From Dyadobacter arcticus (lineage in GTDB: Bacteria > Bacteroidota > Bacteroidia > Cytophagales > Spirosomataceae), in the NCBI RefSeq assembly GCF_011762185.1, contig NZ_JAASQJ010000003.1, forward strand, positions 930,001-994,000: a stretch of 64,000 nucleotides of DNA, given 5' to 3'. Below, piece by piece: positions 18,089 to 26,887 of this stretch. Positions within the stretch are counted from its first letter, which is position 1; each line of letters begins with the position of its first letter. The notes beneath the pieces are model-generated. The model was not told where the DNA came from. It searched no databases and worked only from the letters and a program-made list of their open reading frames with translations. The position numbers and the translations under genes are program-made.

Positions 18089-18904
18089 ATGAACTACCGC
18101 GAAATTCAGCCGCCAGACTATTTAGAGGATTATGTCAAATCCTTTTGGGTGTTTGACTGCGATGAAACGGCGAGCTCTTATCATTCCTTTCGCCTGGCGG
18201 CCGATGGAAGTCCGGGTCTGATATTTCAGCACAATGATTCAGGGGCTTTTCATAAAGAAGGCAAAAAGCTTCCTCCGCTATTCCTCTATGGGCAGGCTAC
18301 CAGCTGTTATGAAGTGAAACTATCCGGAAAATTCAGGACGATCGGAGTTTACTTCTATCCAGATGCCTTGAAATCCGTTTTCGGGCTCAATGCAAACGAA
18401 CTTACCAATTCCTGCATCAACCCCACCCAAATATCAAACGGTTGCGAGCAAGATATCTCCGAAAAGTTACTGAATGCTGATTCGACCGACCAGCAGATTG
18501 ATATCATCTGTAAATATCTGTTTGCCAAGATCAAAAGAAACAGCTCGCTGGCCGACCAGGCCATTGGATACGCGTTGCGTCAGTTTATTGGATCCAATGG
18601 CAATGTGACATTGAAATCCATTTTAAGCGTATTACCTGTTTCTCCCAGGAATTTCGAGCGCAAATTCCAGCAGCAGGTGGGTATGTCACCCAAACTTTTC
18701 CTGAGGATATGCCAGTTTCAGGGAACGCTCGCCAACATTGAGGATAAATCTTATTCCAAATTATCCGATGTCGCCTTTGAGAATGGCTATGCCGATCAAT
18801 CGCATTTCATCAGAAGTTTCAAGGAATTTGCCGGCATTTCGCCTGGTCAGTACCAAAAACAGACTTCCGGACTGTTTCAAAATCTTTCGGGAATTGCGGG
18901 ATAA
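18089..18904 (+). CDS. AraC family transcriptional regulator with DUF6597-type sensor domain
   Basis: The 271-residue protein starts MNYREIQPPDYLEDYVKSFW, the N-terminus typical of DUF6597 regulators. The C-terminal 100 residues form the AraC double helix-turn-helix: SPRNFERKFQQQVGMSPKLFLRI and LSDVAFENGYADQSHFIRSFKEFAGISPGQY. The central residues hold an effector-binding-like region with YGQATSCYEVKLSG. It probably controls the divergent DUF1772 gene and itself. It ends 25 bases before the convergent malic enzyme gene. The effector is not known. Confidence 0.9.
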   Translation: MNYREIQPPDYLEDYVKSFWVFDCDETASSYHSFRLAADGSPGLIFQHNDSGAFHKEGKKLPPLFLYGQATSCYEVKLSGKFRTIGVYFYPDALKSVFGLNANELTNSCINPTQISNGCEQDISEKLLNADSTDQQIDIICKYLFAKIKRNSSLADQAIGYALRQFIGSNGNVTLKSILSVLPVSPRNFERKFQQQVGMSPKLFLRICQFQGTLANIEDKSYSKLSDVAFENGYADQSHFIRSFKEFAGISPGQYQKQTSGLFQNLSGIAG

Positions 18905-18928
18905 ATCGCTGGTCAAACGCTCATTTTT

Positions 18929-21193
18929 TTACATATCCACAACCGCCACAGCCACCATATTAAAAATTTCCCTGACGGTACTGCCTAGCTGCAGCACGTG
19001 GATCGGCTTCTTAAGACCCATTAACACAGGCCCGATCTTCTCGATTTGCGCGATTTCTTTGAGCAGGTTATAAGCAATGTTTGAGGAAGATAAGTTCGGG
19101 AATATCAAGGTATTGGCGCCCGTTTTACCCAGTGGCGAAAAGGGATAGGATTCTTGCAGCAAGTTCAAATTAAAAGGCAAATGCGCTTGCATTTCACCGT
19201 CGACAATCAGATCAGGACGTTTCTCGCGCAAAATTTTCACCGCCTTCTGCATTTTGAGCGCATCCTCGCCTTCGGCACTTCCGAATGTTGAATAGGACAG
19301 AAAAGCGATCTTTGGCTCCACATTCAATTTCTTAACCTCCTTCGCCGTGATTTCCGCAATCTCAACCAGTTCTTCGGCTGTCGGACTAATATTAACGGTG
19401 GTATCTGCCAGGAAAATCGGCCCGAAACGGCTCATCAGGATATACATTCCCATGATCTTATTAATACCCGCCTGTCTTCCAATCACCTGAAGTGCAGGGC
19501 GAAGCGTCTGGGGGTAATTGCGCGTCAGGCCGGAAATCAGCACATCGGCCTTCCCAACTTCCACCATGACGGCACCAAAATAATTGCGATGCAGGATCAG
19601 TCCCTTTGCGTCCGAAAAGGTCATGCCCTTGCGCTCCCGTTTTTTGTAAAGTATGGACGCATAATCATCCACATTTTTCGCCTGCCTGCTAGATCGCGGA
19701 TCGATAATCGTTACTTTCTCAATCACCAGCTTATGTTCGCGGATAATGCGGTTGATTTTAATGGCGTTGCCCAATAAGATCGGAATGGCAATTCCCTGTT
19801 CAAGTACTTCCTGAACTGCACGGAGCACCGTCAGATTTTCTCCGTCGGTAAATACTACCCTTTTTGGGTTTTGTTTTGCCTGGTTGATAATGCCCCGGAT
19901 CAATGAGTTATCCAATCCGATCCTACTCGTGAGTTTATGGTTATAGGCTTGCCAATCGGTAATCGAAGTACGGGCTACACCGCTTTCCATCGCTGCCTTT
20001 GCGACGGCAGGTGCGACGGTGGTTAACAAACGCGGATCGGTTGGTTTTGGCAGGATATAACGTCTTCCAAATGTAAGATTGGTTTCTCCATAAGTCATAT
20101 TCACAATTTCAGGTACTGTCTTTTTAGCCAAACCCGCCAATGCTTTTACCGCAGCCAGCTTCATGGCTTCATTGATCGTCGTCGCCCGCACATCCAACGC
20201 GCCCCGAAAAATGTAGGGAAAGCCTAATACATTATTGACCTGATTCGGATAGTCGGAGCGGCCCGTCGCCATAATGATATCCGGACGCACTTCCACCGCA
20301 TCTTCGAAAGAGATTTCAGGATTTGGATTGGCCATAGCAAACACAATGCAATCAGCGGCCATCGATTTCACCATTTCTTTGCTCACCACATTCCCCACAG
20401 ACAAACCCAGAAATACATCCGCTCCTGCCAGCGCGTCCGCAAGTTTCCAATCCAATGGTAATTGATCCTTTACATACTTATATTGATTTGGAACCAGGTT
20501 AACCCGCTCAGAATGGAGCAAACCGTCTTTGTCAAAAACAGTAATGTTCTCTTTGCAGACACCAAGCGCCACATATAAGTCAATGCAGGCGATGGCGGCG
20601 GCACCTGCGCCATTTACCACCAATTTAATCGTGGTAATGTCCTTTCCGGAGATATCCAAAGCATTGAGCAATGCCGCTGCGCTGCAAATCGCTGTACCGT
20701 GCTGGTCGTCGTGCATGACCGGTATGGACATTTCTTTCCGAAGCCGTTCTTCGATTTCAAAGCAAGCCGGGGCCGCAATGTCTTCCAGATTAATTGCCCC
20801 GAAAGTCGGTTGCAGGATCCGAACGGTGCGCACAAACTCGTCTATATTTTTAGTGTCCAGCTCGATGTCGAATGCATCGATATCGGCATAAATTTTGAAT
20901 AGGAGACATTTACCTTCCATTACCGGCTTGGAAGCCTCGGGGCCAATGTCACCCAGGCCAAGCACAGCCGTTCCGTTGGTGATCACCGCGACGAGATTCC
21001 CCTTCGTCGTATAATCGTAAACGGTATCAGGTATCCGGCCAATTTCCAGACAAGGCTCCGCGACTCCGGGTGAATAGGCCAGCGAGAGGTCACGCTGGTT
21101 TGATGTTTCTTTGGTTGGTCTTACTTCTATTTTTCCCGGACGCCCTTTTGCGTGATAATGCAGCGCGTCCTCTTTCAGTTTTTGCGTATTCAT
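18929..21193 (-). CDS. maeB: NADP-dependent malic enzyme, MaeB-type with phosphotransacetylase-like domain
   Basis: The 754-residue length and domain order match the large hybrid malic enzymes. Residues 1-420 contain the malic enzyme domains ([37 protein letters not shown] with metal-binding Asp residues, and the nucleotide-binding [16 protein letters not shown]). Residues 430-754 form a PTA/PTB-like domain ([18 protein letters not shown] to [16 protein letters not shown]). The enzyme decarboxylates malate to pyruvate; the PTA part is regulatory in characterised members, where acetyl-CoA inhibits activity. The gene appears monocistronic. Confidence 0.96.
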   Translation of the reverse strand: MNTQKLKEDALHYHAKGRPGKIEVRPTKETSNQRDLSLAYSPGVAEPCLEIGRIPDTVYDYTTKGNLVAVITNGTAVLGLGDIGPEASKPVMEGKCLLFKIYADIDAFDIELDTKNIDEFVRTVRILQPTFGAINLEDIAAPACFEIEERLRKEMSIPVMHDDQHGTAICSAAALLNALDISGKDITTIKLVVNGAGAAAIACIDLYVALGVCKENITVFDKDGLLHSERVNLVPNQYKYVKDQLPLDWKLADALAGADVFLGLSVGNVVSKEMVKSMAADCIVFAMANPNPEISFEDAVEVRPDIIMATGRSDYPNQVNNVLGFPYIFRGALDVRATTINEAMKLAAVKALAGLAKKTVPEIVNMTYGETNLTFGRRYILPKPTDPRLLTTVAPAVAKAAMESGVARTSITDWQAYNHKLTSRIGLDNSLIRGIINQAKQNPKRVVFTDGENLTVLRAVQEVLEQGIAIPILLGNAIKINRIIREHKLVIEKVTIIDPRSSRQAKNVDDYASILYKKRERKGMTFSDAKGLILHRNYFGAVMVEVGKADVLISGLTRNYPQTLRPALQVIGRQAGINKIMGMYILMSRFGPIFLADTTVNISPTAEELVEIAEITAKEVKKLNVEPKIAFLSYSTFGSAEGEDALKMQKAVKILREKRPDLIVDGEMQAHLPFNLNLLQESYPFSPLGKTGANTLIFPNLSSSNIAYNLLKEIAQIEKIGPVLMGLKKPIHVLQLGSTVREIFNMVAVAVVDM

Positions 21194-21394
21194 TGCGGTT
21201 GGTTTATTCAGAAGGTCAGATTATTTCAAATCCTGCCATTCAGCTTTTGCCTAAATTAGCTGATCCTTTCGACCTTCCCTACTAAAAATACATAGCTCAG
21301 AAACCCTGCCAGGGAGAGGCACCTAGCGGAATGTGCTTTTATATCGCCGGACTGGCTAACTTCGGGAAATTAATAACAATAAAGCTCTATAGAT

Positions 21395-21985
21395 ATGCTC
21401 TTTACGATGAAGCATTTGGGGGAGATCAAGTCCGGGAAAATCACCCTGGCTTTTCGCAAATGGAAAAAGCTGGCTGTGAAAAACGGAAGCAGGGTACAGA
21501 CGGGCATTGGTCTGGTCGAAATCTCTGCCCTTTCTGAATGCAATCGAAATGATATATCGGAGCAGGATGCCATTCAGGCAGGTTTTCGGGATTCAAAATC
21601 GTTGCTTGCTGCCCTAGACAAATTTACCGAAGGCAGTATTTATAAAATGGATGTCAAGTATTTCAGCGAAGATCCGAGGATTGATCTTCGGGAGCAACCT
21701 ACGATGCCGGATGAAGAATTTGAAGCATTAAAAGAAAAACTCACCCGACTGGACCAGGCAAGCAAATTGGGTAATTGGACCATAAAAGTCCTCCGCGCCA
21801 TCCAGGAAAATCCTAAACTACGCGCGGCTGATCTGGCCGTGAAAGCTAAAAAAGAAAAAGAATGGCTCAAACTCAACGTCCGTAAACTGAAAAATCTCGG
21901 CCTCACCATCAGCCACGAACCCGGCTATACCCTTTCACCCCTGGGCGAACATTATCTTGAAAGGGTTGGCACTAGAAAGGCCTGA
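21395..21985 (+). CDS. ASCH-like (PUA-fold) protein with C-terminal winged-helix-like domain
   Basis: The 196-residue protein can be split in two. Residues 1-95 resemble a PUA/ASCH fold: MLFTMKHLGEIKSGKITLAFRKW, a GLVEISALSECNRNDISEQDA strand-turn, DAIQAGFRD, and a final YKMDVKYFSEDPRI strand. Residues 100-196 are helical and then wHTH-like (KLRAADLAVKAKKEKEWLKL, VRKLKNLGLTISHEPGYTLSPLG). ASCH domains are thought to bind RNA or modified bases; no function is established for this combination. An ATG at 21407 is an alternative start. It stands alone, convergent with a small lipoprotein gene. Confidence 0.75.
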   Translation: MLFTMKHLGEIKSGKITLAFRKWKKLAVKNGSRVQTGIGLVEISALSECNRNDISEQDAIQAGFRDSKSLLAALDKFTEGSIYKMDVKYFSEDPRIDLREQPTMPDEEFEALKEKLTRLDQASKLGNWTIKVLRAIQENPKLRAADLAVKAKKEKEWLKLNVRKLKNLGLTISHEPGYTLSPLGEHYLERVGTRKA

Positions 21986-21999
21986 TTCCAATAGATACA

Positions 22000-22287
22000 T
22001 TACTTGCAGTTATCGTCTTTGAAGGAATCCCGCGAGTTCACATAAGAACCCTTATCCTCGCAGTCGTTTTTTATATATTTATCATAGGCTTCCACGACCT
22101 TTTGACAATTGCCTGCATTTTTGTCGGCGAAGTATTTTTCCTTTGCTATATCTATTTCGGTAACCAGGACATCACACTGTATATCGCCTTCCATGTTGCC
22201 GCCACAGCCATTAATCAAAGGAAAAATGCACAAAATAAGCGCATAACTAATAAAACCTCCGCCTCGGAATTTCATGATTTTCAACAT
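22000..22287 (-). CDS. Small cysteine-containing lipoprotein
   Basis: The 95-residue product has an N-terminal hydrophobic signal and the lipobox LINGC followed by GG, so the mature form is about 67 residues. It contains four further cysteines (IQCDV, GNCQK, NDCED, DNCK), which could form two disulfides in the periplasm or at the surface. No family is recognised. An ATG at 22275 is an alternative start that keeps the signal. It follows the M16 peptidase gene by about 98 bases on the same strand but has no obvious functional link to it. Confidence 0.65.
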   Translation of the reverse strand: MLKIMKFRGGGFISYALILCIFPLINGCGGNMEGDIQCDVLVTEIDIAKEKYFADKNAGNCQKVVEAYDKYIKNDCEDKGSYVNSRDSFKDDNCK

Positions 22288-22385
22288 TTATAAGTGAGAC
22301 GTCGGCGACGTTATGAAGCCGACTCTCAAAGTAAATGAAGTTGCGGTGCAGGCTCAATAGTTAGTTGTAACGATTTATATACCAA

Positions 22386-25181
22386 TCAGTTGATTATCAC
22401 AGCCTCCCCAATCCCCAGTCCGCTCAATTTCTTTAATTGTGATTCAGCGTCGCCGACGATCACATAATTCATTTTGTCGGGGGTGATGTATTTCCCGGCC
22501 AATTCCTTGATCCTGGCAAGCGTCATTGTCTTTACAATCTCTTGTCGCTGTTTTGCGTAATCATACGGCCAGTTGTAAGTGCTGATATTTTTGAGCATAC
22601 CCAATTTTGCATTTCGGGTTTCGAATTCCCTCGCGCTGCTTTTCGAGAGAAAACTTTGGGTTATTTCAAGGTCCTGCTCGGTGAATGTGTTGCCATAGTT
22701 TTGCAGAATATCTTTCACGAGCGCGGCCGACTCATAGGTTACATTGCTCCGCACACCGCTTAGCACCAAAAAGTACCCGGAAGTAGCGGAGGCTTTAAAG
22801 CCAGACTGTATTCCGTAGGTATAACCCTTGCCCTCACGCAATTGCTGGGTAAACCTGGACGCAAAGCCGCCGCCGCCCAGAATGTAGTTCATCACCTGCA
22901 AAGGATAATAGTCCAGATCGGTTGCTTTCACAGCCGGATAACCAAAAAATAGTACGGACTGCTTCGCACCTGGCACATTGGAGAAATACAAAGTCGGCTT
23001 CGTAAGCTTCGTCAGGGCTGGTAACATAGGTAATGTTACTTTCTTCTCCTTCCAATCTGTATTCAGTTTCTCCACTGCTTTCACAGCCTGCTCTTTTGAA
23101 ATATCCCCTACAATATGAAATGTGCCTACGGAAGGAGATAAATAGGCTTCATAATATTTTTGAAGGTCGGCCATTGTAATGGATTTCAAAGATTCTTCCG
23201 TACCCAAAATGTTCTGCGAAAGAATGTTTTCAGGACCATAAAGGATCTTAGTGAATGCATTGTCTCCAATTGCATTGGGATCGGCCTTTTCTTGTTTGAT
23301 GTGGTTTAAAACCGCAGCCCTGGCCAGTTCCAGCTCTTTTTCCTCCCACCTGGGCATTAGGATTATTTCCTTCACTAGGTCCATCACCGCCTGATAGTTT
23401 CGGGCCAACGCGCTGAATCCAATGTTCATCTCTTCTGGCGCTATTTTCACGGTAATAGATGTCCCGAGGTTCATCATCGCTTCTTCAAGCTGCTCGGCCG
23501 TTTTGGTCTTGGTACCTTTTGTAAGCATTTCAGCCAGCAAGTTCGCAACACCTGTTTTTTCTTTACTATCCAATAATTGCCCGCCCTTAATACTTAACTG
23601 CGCCTGTACCAATGGAATCTCTTTGTCCTCTATCCCAAAAACCCTTAATCCTTTATCCAGCTTGGCGTCCCAGATTTTCGGCACAGTTACTTGCGGACTT
23701 TTACCGTATGGAGGCTCCACAGTGCGGTCAAATGAGGACGGACTTTTTGTGTAAGTGGCCTTAATGGAAGCATCCACTGCCTTCTCCGCTCCTTCCACGA
23801 TTTTCTCTTCTTCGATCACGGCGGGTGTCGAACCCGTCAGCATTAGTTTGGACTGTCCCTTTGGCACAAAACTGGTGGCTATAAAGTTTTTCCCTTTGAT
23901 ATACTGACTATAAACCCGCATCACATCTGCGGCGCTCACGCCCAAAATGTTACTGATATCCTTTTTGACAAATCCAGGATCTCCTGTAAAGATCTGATAC
24001 TGAGCCAGCAGGAACGCCTTACCCAGCACATTGGATATTCCATTATAATAATCAACTTCAACCAACGCTTTGATCCGGTTCAGGTCACTTTCCGAAATTC
24101 CCTCTTTTTCAAATTTGGTAAAAGCAGTATTCATCGCGGCATTGACACTGTCCAAGCTCACATTTTCATAAGCCCTTACTTCAAAAATCATCTGCCCCGC
24201 CAGTTCTGAATTGTAATTATATGCCTGCACCTGATCCGTCAGCTTTTTCTCTTCCACTAATATTTTATAGAATGGAGCCTTTTTCCCTTCCGTCAGATAT
24301 TTCCCTAAAACTTCGAGCGGATAGGAGTCTGCTGCATAATTGGGAGCAGTGGGCCAAACGAGGCTTAGCTGGGGGGACTGGGCGAAATTATCTTCATAAA
24401 ACAGTCTCTTTGTACTCGAAAGGGAAACCGGCATTTTTTTAACTTCCGGGATCGCCTCCCCTTTTTTAATCTCTCCAAAATACTTTTGAACCCAGGTTTT
24501 CGCCTGCGCCGGATCAAAGTCCCCCGCTACCACCAGCGTAACATTATTAGGTACATACCAGCGGTTGTAAAAATCCTTCACATCTTGCAAGGTTGCATTT
24601 TGCAAATCTTCCAGCGAACCGATCACCTCCCAGTTGTAAGGATGGTTCTCAGGATAAAGATTCATGTCAATAACTTGAAAATTAAAGCCATACGCGCGAT
24701 TATCGTACGATTGCCGCTTTTCATTTTTCACAACCTGTTTTTCCTTGGCTAAAACAGGATCACTTACCGTGTTGATAAAATACCCAAGCTTATCCGCCTC
24801 AGCCCAAAGCATTTTTTCCAAAGCGTCATTCGGGACAGTCTGGTGATAAGTGGTAATGTCCCGGTTTGTAAATCCATTGGCACCGCTGCCTCCAATCCGC
24901 GAGCTCAGCCTATCTAAACCCCCTTTTCCTAGATTTTCAGATTCCAGAAACAGCAAATGCTCAAACATATGTGCAAATCCTGTCCTTTTAACCTTTTCCC
25001 GTGAAGAACCAACATGGGTCGTCAATGCGACGGCCACAACCGGATCCGAACGGTCGATGTGAAAGACGACCGTCAGGCCATTATCCAGTGTGAACTTTTC
25101 GAAGTTAATATCAATTGCATTTTGGGCTTTCGCCTGTAAGATGCATAGGAAAAGGGTTAGGGATAAGCCAGTTCTGATCAT
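22386..25181 (-). CDS. Secreted M16 family metallopeptidase (insulinase/pitrilysin-like, two tandem halves)
   Basis: The ATG at 25181 starts a signal peptide (MIRTGLSLTLFLCILQAKAQ); an upstream TTG at 25205 overlaps the preceding gene. The 931-residue protein has the inverted zinc motif HMFEH about 60 residues in, with the downstream Glu ligand expected in the EKQVVKNEKRQSYDNR region. The first and second halves each contain M16 plus M16C units; the second half lacks HxxEH and is probably the structural partner, as in periplasmic bacterial M16B/C proteins. It probably degrades peptides in the periplasm. It is 20 bases downstream of an M28 peptidase gene, so the two are likely one peptide-use operon. 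Confidence 0.93.
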   Translation of the reverse strand: MIRTGLSLTLFLCILQAKAQNAIDINFEKFTLDNGLTVVFHIDRSDPVVAVALTTHVGSSREKVKRTGFAHMFEHLLFLESENLGKGGLDRLSSRIGGSGANGFTNRDITTYHQTVPNDALEKMLWAEADKLGYFINTVSDPVLAKEKQVVKNEKRQSYDNRAYGFNFQVIDMNLYPENHPYNWEVIGSLEDLQNATLQDVKDFYNRWYVPNNVTLVVAGDFDPAQAKTWVQKYFGEIKKGEAIPEVKKMPVSLSSTKRLFYEDNFAQSPQLSLVWPTAPNYAADSYPLEVLGKYLTEGKKAPFYKILVEEKKLTDQVQAYNYNSELAGQMIFEVRAYENVSLDSVNAAMNTAFTKFEKEGISESDLNRIKALVEVDYYNGISNVLGKAFLLAQYQIFTGDPGFVKKDISNILGVSAADVMRVYSQYIKGKNFIATSFVPKGQSKLMLTGSTPAVIEEEKIVEGAEKAVDASIKATYTKSPSSFDRTVEPPYGKSPQVTVPKIWDAKLDKGLRVFGIEDKEIPLVQAQLSIKGGQLLDSKEKTGVANLLAEMLTKGTKTKTAEQLEEAMMNLGTSITVKIAPEEMNIGFSALARNYQAVMDLVKEIILMPRWEEKELELARAAVLNHIKQEKADPNAIGDNAFTKILYGPENILSQNILGTEESLKSITMADLQKYYEAYLSPSVGTFHIVGDISKEQAVKAVEKLNTDWKEKKVTLPMLPALTKLTKPTLYFSNVPGAKQSVLFFGYPAVKATDLDYYPLQVMNYILGGGGFASRFTQQLREGKGYTYGIQSGFKASATSGYFLVLSGVRSNVTYESAALVKDILQNYGNTFTEQDLEITQSFLSKSSAREFETRNAKLGMLKNISTYNWPYDYAKQRQEIVKTMTLARIKELAGKYITPDKMNYVIVGDAESQLKKLSGLGIGEAVIIN

Positions 25182-25201
25182 GTCAATAAATTTTTTTCTG
25201 C

Positions 25202-26761
25202 TCAAAAACCTTCGAAAACAAATGTCTCTTTTACCGGCGCTTTTCTTGGCAGCAGCTCGGGACGAACACTGGCCTGGTAAACAAATGATGCAACAATGAT
25301 CGCAGCCTGTTTCAAGTCATCGATCTGCAAGTGATCGTAATCGTCGAGATTCGTATGATGCGTCCTGGCTTCATAATCCATCGGGTCCTGGATAAACTGA
25401 AAACCTGGAATTCCTGCCCAGTCGAAGGAAATGTGGTCGGTTGATCCCGTGTTTTTTGTCGTGACCGTTTTTGCACCCAGATCATGGAACGGCGTAAACC
25501 ATTGTTCAAAAATTGGCTTGATCGCAGTATTATTTTGACTAAAAATACCCCTGATCTTTCCAGTGCCATTATCCAGATTAAAGTAAGCAGATACCTTCCC
25601 ATTCTCCGGTTTTGGCGTGCCATCCGCATTCATAAAATGATTTTTAACATAATTATAGGAACCAAAAACCCCCTGCTCCTCGCCGCTCCAAAGCGCAATA
25701 CGCACAGTTCTTTTTGGCTTGATATTCAAAGAATCCAGCAAACGGACCACTTCCATCATGACCACACAACCCGCAGCATTATCAGTAGCGCCCTCGGACG
25801 ACTGCCAGGAATCAAGGTGCCCGCCCAGCATGACCAACTCTGATTTGAGCGTAGGATCCGAGCCGGGAATTTCAGCAACAACATTATAACCTTTGGTATC
25901 TTCTGTTGAAAATTTGCTTTTTATATTCAGCGATATTTCCACTTCATGACCGGACTTTATCAGTCTCGCAATTTTTTGTCCGTCGTCAAATGCCATAGAA
26001 ACCTGTGGTAATGTTTCGGGCGCATCCAATTTCTGACCCCCATTGGCTTGTACAAGGACCGGCCCGTTTGTATGTCCCTCTTCTGAATGGATGACTGCGA
26101 TCGCCCCCGATTTTTTGAGCATTTGGGCAATCCTATCCATGGCTTTATGATATTTCATATAAAATTCGATCATGGGCCGGGTAACATGGTACTGGTCCTT
26201 CATATTGGCGAGCGTACTATCCGAAAAGCGTTCAACGGATGCTTCCTCCACAGGTTCCCCACTCGGCTCACTGTTTGCAACCAGGATAATCTTGCCTTTG
26301 AATTCATTCAAATGTTTCGTGACGTAGGCGCTATCCCTTAATTGAACGGACGAAAGCACAACCACTTTTGCCTTTTTCAATCCTTTGGTTCCCACAGTCC
26401 ATGGAGTCGGATAAGCAATGACAGATTGCGGATAAGGTGCAGTGATTGCAATGCTGAATTCTTCCGGCTCCCATTGTTTGCCAAACTCACCCCATGGTTC
26501 GAGCGCCACATTTTCCAGTCCCCACTTTTTCATGGTTGCCACCGCCCAGTTGCTGGCCCGTTTGAAACCAGCAGAATTAGTGAGCCGTGGACCCGACACA
26601 TCGGTAAGGTAATGAGCCAATTGAGGAATTTGTGAGCTTTTGAGCTCAGCACGGCGTATGGCGCCGAAAACTGCCGTGTCAATCGCCTCTTGCTGCGCAT
26701 AAACGCTTGTACCCGTAAGAATTAACACAGCAAACATGGATCTGAAAGAGAAATTTTTCAT
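25202..26761 (-). CDS. Secreted M28 family zinc peptidase (carboxypeptidase Q-like)
   Basis: The ATG at 26761 begins MKNFSFRSMFAVLILTGTSVYAQ, a clear signal peptide, giving 519 residues; a longer ATG frame from 26806 is rejected because it adds 15 polar residues before the signal. A PA-like insert domain (about 130-290) precedes the M28 core: GGHLDSWQSSEGATDNAAG supplies zinc ligands His and Asp, WSGEEQGVFGS the catalytic Glu pair, and TGSTDHISFDWAGIPGFQF the last His. M28 enzymes are exopeptidases. Location upstream of the M16 peptidase suggests joint processing of external or periplasmic peptides. Confidence 0.93.
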   Translation of the reverse strand: MKNFSFRSMFAVLILTGTSVYAQQEAIDTAVFGAIRRAELKSSQIPQLAHYLTDVSGPRLTNSAGFKRASNWAVATMKKWGLENVALEPWGEFGKQWEPEEFSIAITAPYPQSVIAYPTPWTVGTKGLKKAKVVVLSSVQLRDSAYVTKHLNEFKGKIILVANSEPSGEPVEEASVERFSDSTLANMKDQYHVTRPMIEFYMKYHKAMDRIAQMLKKSGAIAVIHSEEGHTNGPVLVQANGGQKLDAPETLPQVSMAFDDGQKIARLIKSGHEVEISLNIKSKFSTEDTKGYNVVAEIPGSDPTLKSELVMLGGHLDSWQSSEGATDNAAGCVVMMEVVRLLDSLNIKPKRTVRIALWSGEEQGVFGSYNYVKNHFMNADGTPKPENGKVSAYFNLDNGTGKIRGIFSQNNTAIKPIFEQWFTPFHDLGAKTVTTKNTGSTDHISFDWAGIPGFQFIQDPMDYEARTHHTNLDDYDHLQIDDLKQAAIIVASFVYQASVRPELLPRKAPVKETFVFEGF

Positions 26762-26887
26762 TTTGTCTTGATTAATTAAAAAATGACTATGCCTTACCTG
26801 GCGCATTCAAACACAATCTACTCTAAACATTTTTCAAAACGTTGCCTGCGCTCCAAATTTGATACGCAAAAAGCGATAGGTAGTAAA

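Noticed and set aside
22288..22385. GTCGGC/GCCGAC hairpin between the M16 gene and the small lipoprotein gene, considered as a terminator
   Set aside because: The stem is six base pairs plus a bulged extension and no T run follows on the - strand, so a terminator is not supported.
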